DNA from: Tetracentron sinense | Taxonomy: Eukaryota > Streptophyta > Magnoliopsida > Trochodendrales > Trochodendraceae | Direction: 5' to 3' | DNA length: 64,000 bases | NCBI GenBank assembly: GCA_015143295.1 | Contig: CM026573.1 | Span: 4,824,434-4,888,433 of the forward strand | Shown here: positions 58,757-64,000 of the stretch, in pieces | Layout of the letters: each line of letters starts with the position of its first letter | Position numbering within the stretch: the first letter of the stretch is position 1 | Notes under the pieces: generated by a model | What the model saw: only the letters and a program-made list of their open reading frames with translations | Databases searched by the model: none | Told to the model about the DNA's origin: nothing | Program-made: the position numbers and the translations under genes

Positions 58757-59491
58757 ATAGGGTGTGTTCGGTTGAGGGGAATGTAAAGGAAAGTGAGTGA
58801 AAGTGGGAGTTTCGGTTTGAGGGATTTTGAAGTAAAGTAAAACTTGAACTTTCTCAATAGTGTATAATTTTCTCTCACTTTCACCCAAATCTTATTTCAC
58901 CAAAAAACTGGAATTGTGAAAGAAAGTAAAGTAAAAACTTCTAATTCCAAATCTACCCTTTTGTTGAACCCTATTCCTAAAGAGAGCAAAGGGTAATTTT
59001 GAAAAAATTTATACTTTCTCCTAAACTTTTCTCTCAAACCAAACAGACAAGAGAATTTATACAATTCTTTCACTTTACTTTCTCCCACCTATTTACCCCT
59101 CAACCGAACACACCCTTGAGGGGAATGTGAAGGAAAGTGGGTGAAAGTGGGAGAAACTCCTACTTTCACCCTGTTCGGTTTGAGGGATTTTTAGGTAAAG
59201 TAAAACTTGAACTTTCTCAAAAGTGTATAACTTTCTCTCACTTTCACCCAAATCTTATTCCACCAAAAAACTGAAATTCTGAAAGAAAGTAAAGTAAAAA
59301 CTTCTAATTCCAAATCTACCATTTTGTTGAACCCTATTCCTAAAGAGAGCAAAGGATAATTTTGGAAAAATTTATACTTTCTCCTAAACTTTTCTCTCAA
59401 ACCAAACACACAAGAGAATTTATACAATTCTTTCACTTTACTTTACTTCACTTTACTTTCTCCCACCTATTTACCACTCAACGGAACACAC
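58757..59491. mobile_element. two tandem copies of a GTGTGTTCGGTTGAG MITE
   Basis: The left copy (58757-59114) runs from GTGTGTTCGGTTGAGGGGAA to CCCCTCAACCGAACACACCC. The second (59115-59491) repeats the whole unit, from TTGAGGGGAATGTGAAGG to CAACGGAACACACCC. The interior is AAGTAAAGTAAAACTTG / TTTCACTTTACTTTCTC in inverted halves. The second copy has an extra CTTCACTTTA step. The two share one end. Located upstream of the RS-rich gene. Confidence 0.8.
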
Positions 59492-60430
59492 CCTACTCTC
59501 TTTGTAAGCTTTTTAAAGTGTGACAGTCTATTATCTCATTTTTAAACCCTTCTACTTCGGTACTTTCACGAGTAAATGCATCAGAAGAGAATCCAACGAC
59601 CTAGATCGACGAGCAAATCATCCACGTAAAACTGGGGAAGAAGATAAAGATTTTCTTCTCTTCATATTTTATTTAATTATGGAGGAGGGTGTTGGGTGGT
59701 TGAGGCTTTTCAGAGAGAGAAAGCAAATATAAAGACAGAAATCATGAAGTCATCCAAGATTTGGGCAGTAATGGTTGTGTAGGTAAAGGGATGTCAACCT
59801 TGACAATCATGGGGCTTGAAGTTTAATGAATATTGTATGAGTTGTAGCATGATATGATGAAATTCAATAGACTAGAAATTGAGGTTTCTGGTTGGAGGTG
59901 TTCTCTTTCACACCATGCTTATCTCTTTCCAATAATCTTCAAAGTGAGTTTCTTTTTGACATTACATTTTCTGCCTATGTCGAAGAATCTGGGTTTTTTT
60001 ATCTGAATTTTCATTCCCATAATTTTAAGTTATTGATTTTTTTTTTCAAATGAAAATAATGGGTTGCATATATAAATTTGTATTTATTTATTTCTTTTTT
60101 TAGATGGTTTACGTGTAGGTTGAGACGTGTAGGTTGTTGAGACATGCTGCAGGAAAAACTCAGTCACCATACATTTTTCTATGATCGTCGAGATGATCAA
60201 ACTTCCAAAAGAATCGGAAATGACCGTGATTCCTATAAAGTGAACCTTATTTTGATAAAAAGCACCCATAGTAGAATATGGTAAGAATGACATCTTACAA
60301 TCAATGATGTAGACATGTGTACCAAGGATTTACAGGGTCATTTTCTTCCAACACCGGTGAATGGTTTCAAGATATTGGACTAAAACAGATCATTCAGTAC
60401 AATTAATGACTCCTGATTTCTTTCATCACT
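59492..60430. other. gene-free stretch
   Basis: No gene is recognised. AT-rich; the short frame at 59520-59732 has no family features. Confidence 0.4.
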
Positions 60431-60439
60431 TGTGAAGGA

Positions 60440-60650
60440 AAATGGCATGTAGTCTATGACTCTATCAAGCAATCTATGGGTTGAAACACAATCCTCATTC
60501 TTGGTTTGCAAGGTAAATTATTCTTTTACAACTTTTTGGATATTCTCAGTCATAGGGCAGATTTTTCCATATTGTTTTGAATTTCTTTTTCTTGGTCGAT
60601 CTAATACTGCTCATACCTTGATGATTGATTCATACCGATTTGAGACTTCT
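60440..60650 (+). mobile_element. Copia reverse-transcriptase remnant (plus strand)
   Basis: A broken frame reads QAIYGLKHNPHSWFAR, then a shifted FSQSQADFS-like stretch and GRSNTA-TLMID. These match, in order, the conserved YGLKQ-PRAW, the following QS-AD-SLF region and the start of the YVDD block of Ty1/Copia reverse transcriptases, with stops and shifts. A dead fragment. Confidence 0.65.
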
Positions 60651-60714
60651 CCCTTTTTAGTGTTTTTTACAACCAGTGTCCATATCATTATTGAACAAAT
60701 GAGTTCTATTTAGG

Positions 60715-60985
60715 CCTCAATTTCCGACCAGGCCTTAAGAGACTACTTGAGCCCATAGATAGCTTTCAAAGTCTGCAAACCTTGTTCTCCTCCCCTTTAC
60801 ACAACCGGGAAGGACTTGTGAACATCTAATTGGAACATAGGCACTTTTTCCTATATGTCCCCGTTCAGGAAGACATTTTGAACATCTAATTAGAACAAAG
60901 GGGAACAGAGGCACTTCTTCCTACATGTCCCCGTTCAGGATGACATTTTGAACATCTAATTGGTACATAGGCACGCATACGAAGC
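60715..60985 (-). mobile_element. Copia reverse-transcriptase remnant (minus strand) with internal tandem copies
   Basis: On the minus strand VPMYQLDVQNVILNGDM followed by EEVP corresponds to the conserved LDV-NAFLNGDL-EEVYM block of Copia reverse transcriptases. The block is present three times (near 60820, 60880 and 60950, each marked by GAACATCTAATT) and is followed by a worn GEENKVCRL-type segment. It faces the plus-strand fragment at 60440-60650. Confidence 0.65.
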
Positions 60986-60999
60986 TTAATCTGAAGAGG

Positions 61000-61800
61000 C
61001 AGAAGCGGAAGAAGGCAGAGATTGACTAAGATAAGCTCTGATATATCTCTTGAACCATAGCTCGTGTTTATATGCGAACCCATATAAAATATGGTTTTAA
61101 ATACTCTTTTTCTCTTACATGTTAAACAATTATACATTTTTAAAACTCTCTTCCATCTCTCGTGTTTTTGTTCAAGTCTAATCAATATCCCTATTCAATA
61201 AGTAATGTCAACTTAAATGATAAAAAAATTCAAACAAATTTGCAATAAATTAATTTTCTTACCTCTCCCTCAAATTAATAGAAACTCTAAGAAAATTAAG
61301 AGAAAATCAGAAAGAGTACCAAAATCTTATGTATAGTACATAGTATAGGGGTGTTAACGGGGCATAATCATGAGGTGATAAAATCAGCTATCAAAGTGAA
61401 TAAATTCAAAGAGATACACCCTTAGTCCACCTTGTGTTAGTGGGCATTTCTAAACTAGCAAATGTTGACCAATAATAAAGTCCCTATGACACCCCGCCTC
61501 TTGCGTGAGTGGTGGGGGTGTGACCTTTGATGAAGGGAGGTTTAGGGATCCAATTCCCCCCCACCCCCCACCTCCTATGTGTATGAGTTGCAAGAGCTCC
61601 ACTGCCCAAGCTAACCTCTGACTGTACTAACTCTACTAATGTATGCTGACACCGAAAAAAAAAAATCCCTATGCACCAAATAACTACATGACTCTCAAGT
61701 TATATTTTGTAGTCACTCCAGGAGATCATTCCTAGCTATCAATGGGTTGGGGCAGGGCCAAGTCCAAGTCCGGTTAGGCCAGATTCTATTTGGACATAGC
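61000..61800. other. gene-free stretch
   Basis: No gene is recognised. TAGGGGTGTTAACGGGGC at about 61347 looks like a lone hAT-type left end. The segment at about 61485-61640 (CCCCGCCTCTTGCGTGAGTG, CCCCCCACCTCC) is a GC-rich island of unknown nature. Confidence 0.4.
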
Positions 61801-61814
61801 TCTAATATTTATAC

Positions 61815-62310
61815 CTCCTATTATAATTCATTATAATAAAGTAATAAAAAAAATGCAATACCATTAGAGAATCTCCAACTTCATTATAATAAAGTAATAA
61901 AAAAATGCTGCATGTGTGTGGTGTATGTGTGTGAGTTTGCATGTGGTGTGTGTGTGTTTGCTTGGGTAGTGTGAGTATCCCCTTGTCTTTGCCTTCAGTC
62001 ATTGCCTTGTGGTATGATTGAGTATACCAAAAAAACCAGAACACCTTTAGGGTGAGTGTTTAGTCCCACATCGGGTTCCTACCTGAGCATGTTGTCCCAT
62101 ATAAGTTCCTTGGCGCCTCAAACGGTTGGGACCCATTTTGAGGAGCTTTAGGGTGAAGCTTACATGGGCTCCATGTGTGTGGTGTGTGTGTGTGTGTTTG
62201 CTAGGGTGGTCTGAGTATTCCCTTGTCTTTGCCTTCAGTCATTGCCTTGTGGTATGATTGAGTTTCCCAAAAAAAAAAATAATAATAATAAAAAAATGCA
62301 ATACCATTAG
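61815..62310. repeat. duplicated block flanking an snRNA-promoter-like sequence
   Basis: Two blocks recur: AAATGCAATACCATTAGAGAATCTCCAAC (about 61851, 62296) and CCTTGTCTTTGCCTTCAGTC-ATTGCCTTGTGGTATGATTG (about 61979, 62220), each with (TG)n runs. Between them is AGTCCCACATCGGGTTCC (about 62064) and CATATAAG about 35 bases on, resembling the upstream element and TATA spacing of plant U-snRNA genes, but no snRNA sequence follows. Confidence 0.5.
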
Positions 62311-62928
62311 AGAATCTCCAACGCAAAACTCTAAAACTCTCTTCTAATTCAGCATCTCCTCTATATTTAGAGGAGATGGAGCCCACTTTAAAGTTATTTG
62401 CTCCAATGGAAAGAAACTCTAAATCATTATTCTTACTCTAAAACTCAAGGGGTGGATACCATTGAGGTCGCCACGTGTCCCTTTTGACACCCCTTAACCA
62501 TGGTTAAGATTTACCCACCCATCCTTGGTTTTTTTAAAATATTAATTCTTTTTATAAAATTAAAAAAACTGTTTTTAGTGTTTTTTAATATTAAAAACAA
62601 TTTTTTAATTTTAAAAAATAATTAATATTTAAAAAAAACCAATGATGGGTGGTGAATCTTAACCACGGTTAAGGGGTGTCGGGTGTCAAAAGGTCAAAGG
62701 ACACAATCGGCATTTTAACAAAGATTGAAAGACAAAAAGAGGACACAAATGGAATTGTAAGAGCATGAATACTTATAGAGGTCATCTCTATTTTCTCTCT
62801 CACACTCTAAATATAAAGGGTCACTGTAGCAAAATAGAGGCCAAGCTCTAAATGTAGAGCACAGTTGGACTTGGAAAAACTCTAGATTTAGTGATATAGA
62901 GCACGGTTGGAGATGCTCTTAGAGATTA
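62302..62928. mobile_element. AGAGCATCTCCAAC MITE interrupted by a TTAACC element
   Basis: The left end AGAGAATCTCCAACGCAAAACTCT and right end AGAGCACGGTTGGAGATGCTCT form the terminal repeats of a common plant MITE type, with internal TATATTTAGAGGAGATGG / TCTAAATGTAGAGC. Between about 62455 and 62700 sits a TTAACC-core element (GCCACGTGTCCCTTTTGACACC, TTAACCATGGTTAAG ... CTTAACCACGGTTAAGG), which inserted later. Confidence 0.65.
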
Positions 62929-63523
62929 AATGTGAATAGGAGCTCCGGTTGAACAGACAATCAGAACAACCCAAAATTTACCTTGGAAAGTGATAGTTTC
63001 ATAATTATGAACACAAAAGAAGGGTATTATTTAATAGATTATTTTTTTCATAAATGTCCCTTTCCAAGACAAAATTTGGATTGCTCCGATTGCCTGTTTA
63101 ACCGGATCTCCTGTTGATAGTTATTCTCATACCATTATTTACCTTTGTGTAGTTGTGTGTAATAAAACCTCAAGTTACATATGAAGTTGGTATGCTCCCC
63201 GACAAGTTAATGCCTTTTCTAATAAGCTGGCTCGCCATAGTCTTCATATTTATGAAAACTCAGATTTTGTCGCACATATGTTGTCTCCGGTCCATTTTGG
63301 TTCAAAGGAGGGCCCCTTCCGTAGTAGGCCCCCTTAGTTGTAATTTTTTTTTTTTTTTGTCACTCCCCTTAGTTGTAATTGATACCTTTCAACAACAACA
63401 AAAAAACTTAAGAAGTTCGTACATAATTTTGCATGCATAACATAATAGAGTATTGTATCTGAATACTTGGAGACAGTATCTATCCAAAAGTACAATATAT
63501 CTATATCAATCTCACCTACAGGT

Positions 63524-63665
63524 AGGGGCGGAGCCAGGATTTTCGTCTTGGGGGGCTAATAGTGAGGTGTGGGGGTTCAGGGGCACAATCCACGAGGAAA
63601 AAAAAGTAGGACCAAGTTTGTAGGTCATCTCATCTCTTTGTCTGTTTGTAATGAATATATTTTTG
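63524..63665. mobile_element. truncated GGGGCGGAGCCA element
   Basis: TAGGGGCGGAGCCAGGATTT, GGGGGGCTAATAGTGAGG and TTTGTCTGTTTGTAATGAATA follow the order of the nested element at 7020-7311. The other end is not present before the TTAACC-type block at about 63700-63870. Confidence 0.6.
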
Positions 63666-63689
63666 AGTAGTGATTAGCAGACCTGATGT

Positions 63690-63875
63690 ACGCTGCTTAA
63701 CTTACCGTCGTGTCCTCGTTTCCCTTTTAACACTCTTTTAACCCTGGTTAAGCTTGACAAAATTAAATTTAAGATTTTATTGTTTTTTTTTTCTAAAAAA
63801 TCAGGTTGGATTGCTTAAACTCTATGGGCAAGTGAATCTTAACCACAGTTGGTGAGTATTAAAAAGTGGGACATG
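63690..63875. mobile_element. worn TTAACC-family element
   Basis: TTCCCTTTTAACACTC, TTAACCCTGGTTAAGCTTGA at the left and GTGAATCTTAACCACAGTTGG, AAAAAGTGGGACATG at the right face each other across an AT-rich centre. Terminal hairpins are not clear here. Confidence 0.55.
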
Positions 63876-64000
63876 AACCAATGAAGACCAGTCATTTCAT
63901 TACATGATGGAAACCGCGGGTAAGTCAAGCATTTTCATATGCCTATGTCATCTTAAATTAAATGATATAAGTATAATTTTTTTTTTCTTCTCAAAATTTT

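Overview
This window is nuclear DNA from a flowering plant, most likely a woody eudicot. I could not identify the species. The evidence is GT-AG introns with AT-rich interiors, plant-only gene families (FRO ferric reductase, PHT2;1, PADRE/DUF4228, GT77 RAY1) and very many short plant-type transposable elements. There are no operons, Shine-Dalgarno sites or CRISPR arrays.

Seven protein genes can be reconstructed exon by exon. (1) 5221-5952 (-): small PB1-domain protein, 2 exons. (2) 16667-19989 (-): ferric-chelate reductase of the FRO family, 8 exons, 707 aa. (3) about 25.8-30.8 kb (+): chloroplast phosphate transporter PHT2;1. Its middle exon carries two separate 2-bp deletions and its 5' end lacks an obvious in-frame ATG. 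(4) 31637-34657 (-): TMEM245/AI-2E-type membrane protein, 637 aa, 2 exons. (5) 36606-37214 or 37352 (-): PADRE (DUF4228) protein. (6) 37534-43177 (-): GT77 arabinofuranosyltransferase-like RAY1, 6 exons, 698 aa. (7) 45287-58381 (-): large proline-rich/RS-rich nuclear protein, 12 exons, 1044 aa. Every reconstruction except PHT2;1 is frame-consistent from ATG to stop.

Layout: 0-5 kb, 6-16.6 kb, 20-25.7 kb and 58.4-64 kb are repeat-rich and gene-poor; 25.8-58.4 kb is gene-dense with large introns. The genes do not form one pathway. They cover iron and phosphate homeostasis, cell-wall arabinosylation, stress response and RNA-processing-type functions. Their order recalls a duplicated region pair in Arabidopsis (PB1, RAY1 and the RS-rich gene on one arm; PB1 and PHT2;1 on the other). 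This is from memory and needs checking.

The most interesting non-genic content is a dispersed family of short inverted-repeat elements. They share an internal core (TTAACC-x-GGTTAAGATTCAC) next to an ACGTGTC motif, and carry a short hairpin at each terminus. The hairpin sequence differs between subfamilies but matches between the two ends of one element. Other well-supported elements are a complete TRIM retrotransposon, two 5'-truncated LINEs and a tRNA-type SINE with target-site duplications, hAT-type MITEs with 8-bp duplications (two nested in other elements), a Mutator-type MITE, and Copia reverse-transcriptase remnants.
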